This document shows, piece after piece, positions 46,003-54,445 of a DNA stretch of 64,000 nucleotides. Made by a program: the position numbers and the translations under genes. Under the pieces are notes generated by a model. The model saw only the letters and a program-made list of their open reading frames with translations, searched no databases and had not been told where the DNA came from. The stretch comes from Nitrospira sp. MA-1 (GTDB lineage: Bacteria; Nitrospirota; Nitrospiria; Nitrospirales; UBA8639). The stretch lies in contig JAQJDB010000005.1 of assembly GCA_032139905.1 (NCBI GenBank), forward strand, positions 231,001 through 295,000. Direction: 5' to 3'. How positions within the stretch are numbered: the stretch's first letter is position 1; each line of letters starts with the position of its first letter.

Positions 46003-47022
46003 CTACAGCCTTGTGGCATGGTCCTGAATTTCACCAATGAGTTTTTCCTTTTCTGTGTCTGACAGGAAGCTGGCCTTCACGGCATTCTTGGCCAATTGAA
46101 GGATATCGGTTGGCTGGAGATTGAGCGCGCGCTGAGCGGCAAGATAATTATCGGTAATGTACCCACCAAAGTAGGCGGGATCATCGGAATGGATCGACAC
46201 GCATAAACCTCGTTGGAGAAGCAGCTTTAAATTATGCCGATCCAGTGAGGGGAACACTTGGAGTTTCACATTTGAGAGAGGGCAAACCGTGAGAGGAATT
46301 TGGGTGTGAACCAGATGCTGAACGAGGGATTCATCCTCAACACAACGAATGCCGTGGTCGATGCGGACGACTTTGAGTAGCTCGAGGGCCTGCCAAATAT
46401 ATTCCGGAGGGCCTTCCTCTCCGGCATGAGCCACGGTTAGCAATCCTTCGGTCCGTGCGCGATCGAAGACGTCCTGAAAAAGCTCGGGGGGACGCTCCTT
46501 CTCGGAAGAGTCCAGCCCCACGGCCGATACCCAGTCTCGATAATCCAGCATCATTTCCAGAGTCTGCCTGGCAGAATCGGGAGGGAGATCACGAAGGAAA
46601 CAGGGGATCAGTTTGGAGGAGATCTGCAACTCGGTGCGAGCCTGTTCGAGTGCGGCGTGAATACCTGAAATGACGGTGTGAAGGGCTATCCCACGGTTCA
46701 TATGCGCCTGGGGATCAAAAAAGATTTCCACGTGGCGGACATGTTCCTTCACCACGCGTGTAAGGTAGGCCCAGGTCAGATCAAAGAAATCACGTTCCTG
46801 TCGTAAAACCTGCGAACCTTCATAGTAAATATTTAAGAAGGACTGCAGATCTTGAAAGTTGTAAGCCCGCTTCAACTCCACACTTGTCGCAAAGGGAAGA
46901 GAGAGGCCGTTACGCTTCGCGAGATCGAACATCAACTCGGGTTCGAGGGTCCCTTCAATATGGAGGTGAAGTTCGACTTTGGGAAGATCGACAATCCATT
47001 GTTCGAGGTCGTTCTGATTCAT
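46003..47022 (-). CDS. adenine deaminase (adenosine-deaminase-like family)
   Basis: A 339-residue amidohydrolase of the adenosine deaminase superfamily. Zinc and catalytic motifs are HLHIEG (His19, His21), VAHAGEEGPPEYIWQAL (His199, Glu203), IDHGIRC (His223) and SIHSDDPAYFGGYI (Asp280, Asp281). The closest protein I can recall is the adenine deaminase branch typified by Pseudomonas PA0148 (same HAGEEGPPEYIW and SDDPAYFGGYVT), so free adenine rather than adenosine is the more likely substrate. It would give hypoxanthine for the adjacent phosphoribosyltransferase. If the subgroup call is wrong, it is an adenosine deaminase. Confidence 0.85.
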   Translation of the reverse strand: MNQNDLEQWIVDLPKVELHLHIEGTLEPELMFDLAKRNGLSLPFATSVELKRAYNFQDLQSFLNIYYEGSQVLRQERDFFDLTWAYLTRVVKEHVRHVEIFFDPQAHMNRGIALHTVISGIHAALEQARTELQISSKLIPCFLRDLPPDSARQTLEMMLDYRDWVSAVGLDSSEKERPPELFQDVFDRARTEGLLTVAHAGEEGPPEYIWQALELLKVVRIDHGIRCVEDESLVQHLVHTQIPLTVCPLSNVKLQVFPSLDRHNLKLLLQRGLCVSIHSDDPAYFGGYITDNYLAAQRALNLQPTDILQLAKNAVKASFLSDTEKEKLIGEIQDHATRL

Positions 47023-47270
47023 GGATCAACCTGTAATTGGGGCGTGGTCCATTCGGGAAAATGATTTTCCCAAATTACCACACATCATTGGAACTCAGAA
47101 GGTCTTTTCAGTTAAGGGTTTTGGGAAATTTTCGGATCGGAATGACAGATCCTTGAGCTATTCCATCCTGGCCATGAGATCAGGAATTATTAAAAGAAGG
47201 GGTTGTAGATGTGGCAAGACTGGATAGGTTTTTTGACTCTCATTCTAAGTGTTCGACAAAACCTGCTCGG

Positions 47271-47705
47271 TCATTGTCCTCTGACTTGATTGGAAGTAGC
47301 CATTTGACCGTTGTCCCCGGACCCGGGTTGATAGTGGATTTCTCCGCGGTCTAATGCTCCTTGGTAGCCACCGGAATACTGCCATTCCTCTAGAAGGGGA
47401 CCCCCATATTCCGTCACGTAGGGAGCTTGAGCTTTCCGTTGAATGTAGGTCGGCCCTCCGTAATCATAGTCAAAGGTACTATAGCCATTATACTGGGGGT
47501 TGGGAACGTATTCGTACCCTGGCTGCGGCGGATTATAGCCGGGAGGGGCATAGCCCTGCAGGGGAACTATGGGAGATTGTTGCGTTTCGGGGGAGGCCGT
47601 GTCTGCCGCTTGTCCAACGTCCCAATCGAGCAACAAGACACAGGTCATTAAGAGAGGAGCTGTACCCGGCAAGGAGAAAGACTGCAAAAATCTTTTCACC
47701 ACCAT
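47271..47705 (-). CDS. Tyr/Gly/Pro-rich secreted protein, unknown
   Basis: A 144-residue protein with a signal-peptide-like N-terminus (LPGTAPLLMTCVLLLDWDVGQAA) and a mature part rich in Pro, Tyr, Gly and Gln (GYAPPGYNPPQPGYEYVPNP). The composition suggests a disordered exported protein. I recognise no family. It is a single gene on the minus strand. An in-frame ATG at 47648 (MTCVLLL) is a less likely start. Confidence 0.6.
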   Translation of the reverse strand: MVVKRFLQSFSLPGTAPLLMTCVLLLDWDVGQAADTASPETQQSPIVPLQGYAPPGYNPPQPGYEYVPNPQYNGYSTFDYDYGGPTYIQRKAQAPYVTEYGGPLLEEWQYSGGYQGALDRGEIHYQPGSGDNGQMATSNQVRGQ

Positions 47706-48048
47706 GATGTTCCTTAATCAATAAGATTAAAAATTGGTTCCTCCGAAACAAATTGAACATGCGGACTGCTAAAAAAAAATCGCATACTGAGTGAGGTGAA
47801 GTCAACGACATAAAAAGACGGGATGCCGGTTGTTGTACCAGTCATTTCCACCCCAAGTCTTGTAGTTCTGTCGGACTCCCAATGTGTGGCCCATCAAACA
47901 ATAGTTGGTGCCAGGTCTATTGTTGACGAATAACTCATCATTGTGGGTACTTGATATAGCCTACGCTGATGAGAATGTGTTTGGGGCGGTCAAAATTTGC
48001 TTTTTATTTCGGGATGTCGGATATATATTAGTGGCAGGGGGTAAATCG
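47706..48048. other. intergenic with possible gene fragment
   Basis: No intact gene. The minus strand is open from about 47975 to the stop at 47802, reading ...TNYCLMGHTLGVRQNYKTW and then GGNDWYNNRHPVF, with no convincing start. It may be the tail of a lost gene. The first of two 35-bp direct repeats lies at 47957-47991. Confidence 0.4.
47957..47991. repeat. 35-bp direct repeat, left copy
   Basis: It matches 49465-49499 at 30 of 35 positions (tagcctacgctgatgagaat... against tagcctaggctaatgagaat...). The right copy is the 3' end of the GH94 gene. Read on the minus strand, the left copy likewise resembles that C-terminus (HILISVG against RILISLG). The repeats bracket the broken toxin-antitoxin genes. 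Confidence 0.75.
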
Positions 48049-48255
48049 ATGAAATTTATCATAACGATTACACGAGATGAAGAAGGTGTGTATATTGCCG
48101 ACTGCCCCGCCATTCCAGGCTGCATGAGTCAGGGCAAAACTGAAGAAGAAGCCCAGGAAAATATTCATGAGGCCATCAATTAGTGCATGGAGGTGCGATC
48201 CGAGAAAGGGATGCCGTTGACTGTGACAACGCGCGAGATTGAAGTCACAGTGTAA
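48049..48255 (+). pseudogene. hicB: HicB-type antitoxin with an in-frame stop
   Basis: The reading frame starts MKFIITITRDEEGVYIADCPAIPG and continues TEEEAQENIHEAIN, the N-terminal HicB fold. It then meets TAG at 48181. In the same frame it resumes as CMEVRSEKGMPLTVTTREIEV and ends at TAA 48253-48255, where the next ORF begins. So the stop interrupts an otherwise complete HicB of about 68 codons. HicB neutralises HicA and represses the operon. The truncated form, 44 residues, may still fold in part, but it is probably broken. Confidence 0.8.
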
Positions 48256-48521
48256 TGCCACCGGTCCCTGTTCTCTGTCCTACTGCAATTGTCAAAACCT
48301 TTCAAAGACTGGGCTGGGAAGTCGCCCCTCAACGCGGGAGCCTCATTTTTATGACCAAACCCGGCCATCTCGCAACTCTTTCCATCCCTGACCATTCTGA
48401 AGGCGCGCGAGGACCTCAGCATGCGTGGCTCGAACCAAGTGGCCTGCGGCCCTCGGCTCAAGCGTGGATTCCAGTAGATGCCAGGGTAGCTTGTGGGCGC
48501 CATTACCTGGCACATTTTTGA
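48255..48521 (+). pseudogene. hicA: HicA-type toxin with altered C-terminus
   Basis: It starts within the hicB stop codon (TAATG) and reads VPVLCPTAIVKTFQRLGWEV, then QRGSLIFMTKPGHLATLSIPDH, matching the HicA mRNA interferase with its Gly-Ser in place of the usual GSH (the catalytic His is replaced by Leu). After the PDH motif the family's KGTLRxIL-type ending is missing and an unrelated stretch of 40 residues follows. Loss of the active-site His and of the normal C-terminus suggests it is inactive. Confidence 0.7.
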
Positions 48522-48542
48522 GTATTGTGCTATTTTCAAGTC

Positions 48543-48758
48543 ATGAAAATCACTGCTACTGATGCCCTTGAATTGTCAGTTCCGGAACGTATTCAACTGG
48601 TTACAGAAATCTGGGACAGCATCGCCGAATGTCCAGAGCAGATCGAACTGACTGATGCCACACGGCAGCTCCTCCGAAAACGGCTGGCTGCCTAGCGGGC
48701 GAATCCAGGCGCTGGATCGCCGTGGGAAGGCGTTAAACGCCGCATTTTGAACGGATGA
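48543..48758 (+). pseudogene. addiction-module antitoxin with an in-frame stop
   Basis: The frame MKITATDALELSVPERIQLV, then TEIWDSIAECPEQIELTD and RKRLAA, matches the short 'addiction module component' antitoxins paired with ParE-type toxins. TAG at 48693 cuts it after 50 residues. The same frame continues with RANPGAGSPWEGVKRRI, the family's normal C-terminal motif, and ends at TGA 48756, overlapping the toxin ATG by 4 bases. One base change thus truncated an intact gene and removed the likely toxin-binding end. Confidence 0.8.
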
Positions 48759-49056
48759 GCGGCAAGCTCATCGTTACCAAGGAGGCGGAGGTAGACATTC
48801 TTCACGGCTACCTCTCCTATGAGGAAAAGCAGGACGGTCTTGGCAGGCGATTTTTGGACGAAATTTAACTTGCCTGCGACCGAATTCTACCGAATCCATT
48901 TCTGTATCAGGAAGTAGAGCCGCACATCCGAAGGGCGGTCATACACAAGTTTCCCTACCTTTGTTCTACACTTTTGACGAGCAAACCGTACAGGTACTCG
49001 CGGTCATCCATGGCTATCAGGACCCGACCTACATCAACCAGCGACTTGGTGCCTAA
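48755..49056 (+). pseudogene. parE: ParE-family toxin, broken by a stop and a frameshift
   Basis: The frame opens MSGKLIVTKEAEVDILHGYL, a typical ParE/RelE-fold start. It meets TAA at 48866, resumes with LACDRILPNPFLYQEVEPHI and RRAVIHKFPY, then shifts frame near 48960 and closes with LFYTFDEQTVQVLAVIHGYQ and DPTYINQRLGA. All parts of a roughly 100-residue ParE toxin are present, but two lesions break it. Partner of the preceding antitoxin remnant. Confidence 0.8.
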
Positions 49057-49172
49057 CCACCGCGACGAAGCGACGGCGCATCGGCGGGCCGTGAGACGGC
49101 GACAATCTTAGAGTGCTCAAAGTGCGAACCGCTTTACAGCAAGATTCTATGTGGTTGCTAACTCGCGGAAGG

Positions 49173-49472
49173 ATGCTCTTGATTCCCGACCAGAACGAAA
49201 ATAGGCGCTGGGAGCTCGCTGACCAGGCGACGCTCTATGACGTAACGCATCTGGCGTGCCGTTCGGCGCGCTATATTCCAGCGACAGGGTACAAGACGTG
49301 TTCTTCGGCAAACGTGGAGAAGACGACGTTCCCGTTTGCACCAGGCGGGGGAATGCATGTCGTTGAAGTCTGCAAGAAGCAAGACTATGCGGGTCTCTTC
49401 GTGAATGCGGTGGCCGTTTCAGCAGACGGCCGGCGACGCCGGCAGTCTTCGCGGGAAAACACTTTAGCCTAG
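49173..49472 (+). pseudogene. internally deleted copy of the secreted protein gene at 55.4 kb
   Basis: The 5' flank (gtgcgaaccgctttacag) and first codons match the region before 55449. The sequence then jumps to the C-terminal part: NRRWELADQATLYDVTHLAC, RSARYIPATGYKTCSSANV and CKKQDYAGLFV match the last 85 residues of the 55449-56102 protein. About 400 bases, including the signal peptide and the WWLEEHGL region, are missing. The remnant reads open for about 99 codons, but it lacks an export signal and is probably not functional. Confidence 0.75.
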
Positions 49473-52400
49473 GCTAATGAGAATGCGATTGGGGCCGTCG
49501 GTCAGGAGGGGGTAAACCACTGCGCGTGGGATTCGAACCCCACCGGGGCGGTAGGGATTATGGTCGCGTCTAAATTCCATTTCGATTCCATTGATGGTGA
49601 CGGAATGCACAGAAGCCGGTGCATCGCTGGCAATTGAGAAGATCATGGTGATGGGTTTTTCATCGATGGCAAAGGTGAATTGTAATCCATCCAGTTGCTT
49701 AGGCAGGACGGGATCGATGACGACATCGTCATACGACAGTCTCAAGCCCAAAAAATGGCTGACGATTTGATTGATCAAGATACCGGGTCCGCTGGAGTAG
49801 ATGCGCCAACCTCCTTTCACAGGAACCTGGCCCGCCCGCAATGCATCCCATAGCTGTTCAGCCTCATACCGATCACGCACATCCGCATCCGAGCTACTGA
49901 AATAGGTATTGCTCTGCCGTGTGACCGCATTGGATACCTGGTCCTCAATAGTGATCGGTAGAATGTGCAGGATCGCGTCATAGGCTTTTTGTGGTTGTCC
50001 GATTTTGCACATCGCTTCGATATAGCGAATGTGGGCATGGACATATTGCAACCCGATCTCACGCCCGAAATGAGCCGACTCTTCAGCCCGGCGGAAAAGC
50101 ACTCGCACCCCGCCTTGGTAGGACACCGGTTTATTCATGAGGCGAACACCGTCCGGAAAGGTTAGGTGGGAATCAATGAGCCGAAGGTGATCCTGCATTT
50201 GCTCAGGAGTAAATAACTCGCCAATCATGGTGCGGGTCATCGGCAGGAGCCGGTAGTGAATCTTCGTGCGCGTATCGCTCGGGTGGATGATGGGTTCTAT
50301 CCAGCCATCGGGGTGGCGATAGCCGAATCCGCTCACGACCTCATCCGAGAGGAGATGCTGATTGAAATCTGCTTTGATGCGCCAGGCTAACTGGAGTAGC
50401 TTTTGTTCATCGGGATGGAGCGCGGCCTGCCTGAAGGCGGTGCCCAATTGTTGAAACACTTGATAGGTTAAGGCGACCGTCCAGGTGCTGACCATATGCT
50501 CGCGCATGGCGGATTGAGCAGGTTGAAGGGTATCGTCCCAATCCCCCGCGCCGTAGGCTGATAGCGCCGTACCGGGGATAAAGCGGGATTCGATGGCGTC
50601 AATCGTGCGCTGAACATGGCGTAGCAGAGTCGATCTGGTGGAACTGCGAACAAACGTGGGTATCTCGGTATAGGGCAGCTCAATATCCAGGATGCTGAAA
50701 TCATTGCTGGCTTCGAGATACATCGCCAGCGCTTTTAAGGGCCAAAGGATGATGTCACCATGGCTCTCCGGATGCTGGATGTTGGCGAACCGGTCAAACA
50801 TAAACCACTGTGGCCAATCAGCCGTCTTCTCATATTGCTGGGCAAAGACCGTTAACAGGATGTGCTTCGCTTCAGGATGGTGTTGGGTGGCCAACAGGAG
50901 TTCGAGCGGGCCTTGGCAGACATCGCGGACACCCCATGCGGCACCGGAAAATTGTTCGAGACCATGGGGAATCGTGAGGTGCACCATGGCATTGTGGAGG
51001 TACCAGTAAAAAATGTCATTGAGTTTGTCGCACAGCGGATTCGTCTTAGGGAGTGAGAGGTGAAATTGTCTGCCTAGTGATTGCCAAAATGACCAGCCGG
51101 CCTGTTGGTCCTGCTGCAGATGAGCCGGCTGTGCTTGATATATCTTACATAATGTCTTTGCCTGCTCGGCGTTAATGATGGAACCTGTGAACGCCAACGA
51201 AAACGTCTGCACCGGTTTGGTACGAAATGTGAGATAGGGGAGTCCACGGGACTGGTGATCGGGAAATAATTCTTCATCTGTTCCCATGTGTTCGATCTTG
51301 GCTGGTTCCGGCGTGGTGATGTAGAAAACGGTATCCGGATATCGTTGAGCCATATCTGTACTGGCATGTGGCCGCAAGCTGGCGGTGGCGGTTTGGGCGT
51401 CGATATCGATATGGCCTTGATGATCCAGTTCATGGTTGCCTAAAACCAGATTGCCGAGGATGACAAAAGTCTCGGCCTGATCGGACCCGATACTCACAAA
51501 CGCGGCGGCGTCTTCTGGGCTGACCCAGGCATCGACCACAATCCATCCCTGATCGGTTTTGTAACGCCATCGGCAGGAGTGTAAGCCGATTTCATAACAC
51601 GAGGGCATCCCGAGAAGATGAAAAGTGGCGCCTCGCTTGATCAAAATGCGCAGACCGCTCGTTTTGAAGATGTTGAAGGGAGTTCTCGTAATAGACAACA
51701 GTTTGTTAAACGACGTGTTGCCAATGGTGAGATGGGAGTGAAAGATACCGGCCATGTGCGTGGTGGAACTCAGCCCATCGTCCTGCGGAAGCATGGCGCT
51801 CCCGCTGCGTAAGATATGGCCGTGTTGGCGTTCGACGAGCTGCTCCTTGGCTTGTAACACCACATGAGTGGCATCCGCATAGAAAAACGACAACAACCTT
51901 CCGTCTTGGACTTCCTCATGGCGTCGTCGATCCGGGTATAGGGCTTGGACCTCGTCGTCGGTTACATCCTGTCCGGTCACCATTGTCAGATTGTGCAAGA
52001 TCGTGTCGGCGGCTGGTTGTGGCGTGAACGCGCGATGGGGTGATTGAGCTTGTAATCGTTCGATGCGGGTTATCGCGAGAGGAATACGGCCGGCATCACT
52101 GGCCTGGGTGGGATCCGGATGGTGGGGGACATATTCTGCGTAAAATGTGACCGATCGGGATTCGCCGGGAGCAATCCGGAGGATATCGGATTGCAGACCG
52201 CAGAAGGCCATTTCGTATTGCTCTTTGACGCTCACAAGGCAATCCTGGGTGAGTCCAACCGGGATATTGGTGTGTTTATACGCCAATCCATAAAAGGCCA
52301 GACCATCGGTCACGAAGCCTCTGGTATGAGTGGTACTCCCCTGCATCAACCAGGGATGGTGATCTCCGCAGGCCTGATTCTGGCGTGAACACACGACGGG

Positions 52401-52895
52401 TCCGTATTGGTGGTGGGTCAGAACATGATGATCAATGTAGTGGCTGCAATAGGCTTCATTGTTCCGGACCGCCCCTTCGTGGGCCAGGCCGATATCCTGG
52501 GTATAGATCACATCGCAAAGACGATCCGTCGAGGCGGTATTGTGAATATCAATGGTCCAAAACCAGAGAGTGGCCTCCGGGTGGAGCGTCAGTGAACACG
52601 TATAAGTCAGATCCTGCCAGTGCCCTTGCCATTTGGCCTGGTGTTGGGAGTACGCGAAGGTACCGGGTGATGAGGGTCCGGTCAGCGGGACAAACGTGAT
52701 CGAATCAGCTGTGCGGAGGCGTACATAGATATTGTTCAATGATCCTTCAAGCGGGTTGCCCAGTATCTGATTAATCATCACATCATCACACATCGCGCGG
52801 AATAACCCGCTGTTCCGAAAAAATTCAAAGACCAGGCCGCTTGAGTTGGCTAACTCAAGCGTTTCAAGCTCATACCGTGATCGAAATGTCGACAT
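49464..52895 (-). CDS. GH94-type glycoside phosphorylase
   Basis: A large enzyme of 1,143 residues. The C-terminal two thirds carry GH94 motifs in order: WGVRDVCQGPLELL, WPQWFMFDRF, HGDIILWPLKALAMYLE, then GDWDDTLQPA (about residue 783) with the probable catalytic Asp, and GGVRVLFRRAEES. The N-terminal 450 residues form the beta-rich sugar-binding part. GH94 enzymes phosphorolyse beta-linked oligosaccharides. Length and the GDWDDTLQ variant fit long members such as 1,2-beta-oligoglucan phosphorylase better than cellobiose phosphorylase (about 800 residues), but this is recall only. There is no signal peptide. Its last 35 bases are one copy of a direct repeat. Confidence 0.82.
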   Translation of the reverse strand: MSTFRSRYELETLELANSSGLVFEFFRNSGLFRAMCDDVMINQILGNPLEGSLNNIYVRLRTADSITFVPLTGPSSPGTFAYSQHQAKWQGHWQDLTYTCSLTLHPEATLWFWTIDIHNTASTDRLCDVIYTQDIGLAHEGAVRNNEAYCSHYIDHHVLTHHQYGPVVCSRQNQACGDHHPWLMQGSTTHTRGFVTDGLAFYGLAYKHTNIPVGLTQDCLVSVKEQYEMAFCGLQSDILRIAPGESRSVTFYAEYVPHHPDPTQASDAGRIPLAITRIERLQAQSPHRAFTPQPAADTILHNLTMVTGQDVTDDEVQALYPDRRRHEEVQDGRLLSFFYADATHVVLQAKEQLVERQHGHILRSGSAMLPQDDGLSSTTHMAGIFHSHLTIGNTSFNKLLSITRTPFNIFKTSGLRILIKRGATFHLLGMPSCYEIGLHSCRWRYKTDQGWIVVDAWVSPEDAAAFVSIGSDQAETFVILGNLVLGNHELDHQGHIDIDAQTATASLRPHASTDMAQRYPDTVFYITTPEPAKIEHMGTDEELFPDHQSRGLPYLTFRTKPVQTFSLAFTGSIINAEQAKTLCKIYQAQPAHLQQDQQAGWSFWQSLGRQFHLSLPKTNPLCDKLNDIFYWYLHNAMVHLTIPHGLEQFSGAAWGVRDVCQGPLELLLATQHHPEAKHILLTVFAQQYEKTADWPQWFMFDRFANIQHPESHGDIILWPLKALAMYLEASNDFSILDIELPYTEIPTFVRSSTRSTLLRHVQRTIDAIESRFIPGTALSAYGAGDWDDTLQPAQSAMREHMVSTWTVALTYQVFQQLGTAFRQAALHPDEQKLLQLAWRIKADFNQHLLSDEVVSGFGYRHPDGWIEPIIHPSDTRTKIHYRLLPMTRTMIGELFTPEQMQDHLRLIDSHLTFPDGVRLMNKPVSYQGGVRVLFRRAEESAHFGREIGLQYVHAHIRYIEAMCKIGQPQKAYDAILHILPITIEDQVSNAVTRQSNTYFSSSDADVRDRYEAEQLWDALRAGQVPVKGGWRIYSSGPGILINQIVSHFLGLRLSYDDVVIDPVLPKQLDGLQFTFAIDEKPITMIFSIASDAPASVHSVTINGIEMEFRRDHNPYRPGGVRIPRAVVYPLLTDGPNRILISLG
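49465..49499. repeat. 35-bp direct repeat, right copy (end of GH94 gene)
   Basis: Partner of 47957-47991. It includes the stop codon and last codons of the GH94 gene (minus strand). The 1.5 kb between the copies holds only broken toxin-antitoxin genes and the deleted secreted-protein copy. Confidence 0.75.
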
Positions 52896-53216
52896 AGTGT
52901 CTCCCGATGGTTCTGACGCAAACAGGCGTTCGAGACGAAAAGGATCGCACTGACTCTGATGACTGCGTAGAATAATTCAGAAGTGGCTAACTTGTCTCCC
53001 GCAATATCTTCATTTGTCCTTCCTTATATCATCGCCAGCACTTTCAAGCCCGTTACCGTCCGATGTCGCCAAGGTCCCAAGTTCTATGTTCGAGAACTTC
53101 TGAATACACAGAAAGCCCAAGAGAAGGAAGGGCGCAACTTCATCTCCACATTACATCCCTTATGCTGCTCTGGGGGAAGGATCTGCACAGCTCTACTAAA
53201 GGGCATGGACTGAAAG
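52896..53216. other. intergenic, no gene seen
   Basis: Upstream region of the GH94 gene on one side and the antitoxin gene on the other. A 76-codon plus-strand frame at 52983-53213 has no recognisable features and I do not call it. Confidence 0.5.
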
Positions 53217-53250
53217 CATTGTTGTGGCTATTATTATAGCCACAACAATG
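53217..53250. promoter_or_regulatory. 15-bp perfect palindromic operator candidate
   Basis: Arms 53217-53231 and 53236-53250 are exact reverse complements around TATT. The right arm ends 11 bases before the GTG of the Phd/YefM-like antitoxin gene and just ahead of its purine-rich RBS (gagaggga). Antitoxins of this family repress their own promoters by binding such palindromes, so this is probably the autoregulatory operator. It could also block the RBS as an mRNA hairpin. Confidence 0.65.
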
Positions 53251-53261
53251 GAGAGGGAAGT

Positions 53262-53519
53262 GTGAAGATAGCCAGTGTGAAGGAAGTGAAAGATAACTTT
53301 TCACAGTTTTTGAAGGAAGCTGTGCACGAGGATGTCGTGATCACCAAAAATGGGCGACCTACTGCCATTCTCCACCATCTTGGAGATGATAAACTGGAGG
53401 ATTATCTTCTGGAACATGATCCCAAATTCAAGCAAAAAATCGAAAAACGCTGGAAAGACTATCTCAAGAACAACGGTAGTGTCTCTATGGCGACATTGCG
53501 TAAGGAATTGGCCGGCTGA
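53262..53519 (+). CDS. Phd/YefM-family antitoxin-like protein
   Basis: An 85-residue protein starting at GTG. The N-terminus MKIASVKEVKDNFSQFLKEA, then EDVVITKNGRPTAILHHL, is the conserved Phd/YefM DNA-binding fold. The rest (LLEHDPKFKQKIEKRWKDYL) is helical and charged, suited to toxin binding. No RelE, Doc or other toxin follows: the next gene converges and encodes an unrelated protein. It may be an orphan antitoxin left after toxin loss, or act as a free regulator. Confidence 0.8.
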   Translation: MKIASVKEVKDNFSQFLKEAVHEDVVITKNGRPTAILHHLGDDKLEDYLLEHDPKFKQKIEKRWKDYLKNNGSVSMATLRKELAG

Positions 53520-53580
53520 CCATTGAGGCTTAATGGTGGTTATGTTCACATCTTTCATAGATTACAAATCAATGTAATCC

Positions 53581-54174
53581 TCAACCTAATGAACGCTTTT
53601 TTTTAGGCTTATGAGGATCACCACCAGTAACAAGAAAAGATCTCCATGTAATCAATCCAGCTCGTGTCATCTCAGACCTGATCCGATCCTCGGTTTCAAA
53701 ATGTTTTGTCTGATAGATAATTGAATAAAAGCGAGTCCAATCAAATGAACCTGAATAACCACTTGCATCCTCAAAAATACCACTAAGACTTTTTTTAACC
53801 TCCTCCTCAGTGCCCGCATATTTAAATTCAATTGCGGCCTTTAGATTTCTAATTCCACCATCTGGTTTAAAGTCTTTAATAATTCCAGGTATTGTGATTG
53901 GGTGTTTGTATTCCGTAAAAAAAGCCTGTAAATAGTCATGCATTACCCTCTGTATATCCATTTCCCCAGTTGGGTTAACTCCCCTCCTAAAGACAAGCAC
54001 TGGCGTATTACGAAGTATCGCTTCTAACTTGGAAAGCTCATATGAATCCGAGTTATTAATGGCTTCACCCGATAAAACTCGAAGATTTCTAATCATTCCA
54101 GATATACAGTCAAAGGCTTCACACTCTAAGGAATCATACATAAAGGGGATTATGATTTGTAGCACCGATCCCAC
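53581..54174 (-). CDS. PD-(D/E)XK nuclease-domain protein
   Basis: A 197-residue protein. The central motif DFKPDGGIRNLKAAIEFKYA has the PD...ExK arrangement of the PD-(D/E)XK superfamily (Asp of PDGG; Glu and Lys of EFK). It is followed by SGIFEDASGYSGSFDWTRFY. The same layout occurs in small bacterial PD-(D/E)XK proteins I recall as unnamed. The N-terminal 90 residues are helical. It follows a 103-residue gene with a 41-base overlap (start GTG 54174; ATG 54141 is possible), so the two are probably co-translated. A defence or DNA-damage role is possible but unproven. Confidence 0.65.
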   Translation of the reverse strand: MGSVLQIIIPFMYDSLECEAFDCISGMIRNLRVLSGEAINNSDSYELSKLEAILRNTPVLVFRRGVNPTGEMDIQRVMHDYLQAFFTEYKHPITIPGIIKDFKPDGGIRNLKAAIEFKYAGTEEEVKKSLSGIFEDASGYSGSFDWTRFYSIIYQTKHFETEDRIRSEMTRAGLITWRSFLVTGGDPHKPKKKRSLG

Positions 54175-54445
54175 CTTTACTTTGTTTTAACTTCCGCCAC
54201 TTTTCAAGAAGGCAACTCCGAGTTTCAGTAAGATTTGCGGCTTCAAGTGTAACCAATATCAATTCATAGGCACTTTTCAGATATGCAGTCAAAGCATCTT
54301 CTGGATCGGCGAAACATCTCCCCGAAGGTCGGAGACCCGTATCTTCTCCTTCTATTTGACTTAGCGCTGCGCGCGCACTTTCTAAATCGCTTTCGAGGTC
54401 AGCAAGCGCAGTTTGAATGGCAGACTTCTTCATCAAAATATCCAA
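54134..54445 (-). CDS. small helical protein paired with the PD-(D/E)XK gene
   Basis: A 103-residue protein, largely helical and acidic in its first half (TALADLESDLESARAALSQI), with a C-terminal region ETRSCLLEKWRKLKQSKGG. No family recognised. Its end overlaps the start of the PD-(D/E)XK gene, so they form a two-gene unit on the minus strand. It may be a partner or regulator of the nuclease-like protein. The base composition is lower in GC than in the regions to the left. Confidence 0.5.
   Translation of the reverse strand: MDILMKKSAIQTALADLESDLESARAALSQIEGEDTGLRPSGRCFADPEDALTAYLKSAYELILVTLEAANLTETRSCLLEKWRKLKQSKGGIGATNHNPLYV

Noticed and set aside
52983-53213. A 76-codon plus-strand frame upstream of the antitoxin
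   Set aside because: No motif or RBS, and it runs into the operator palindrome; treated as a chance frame.
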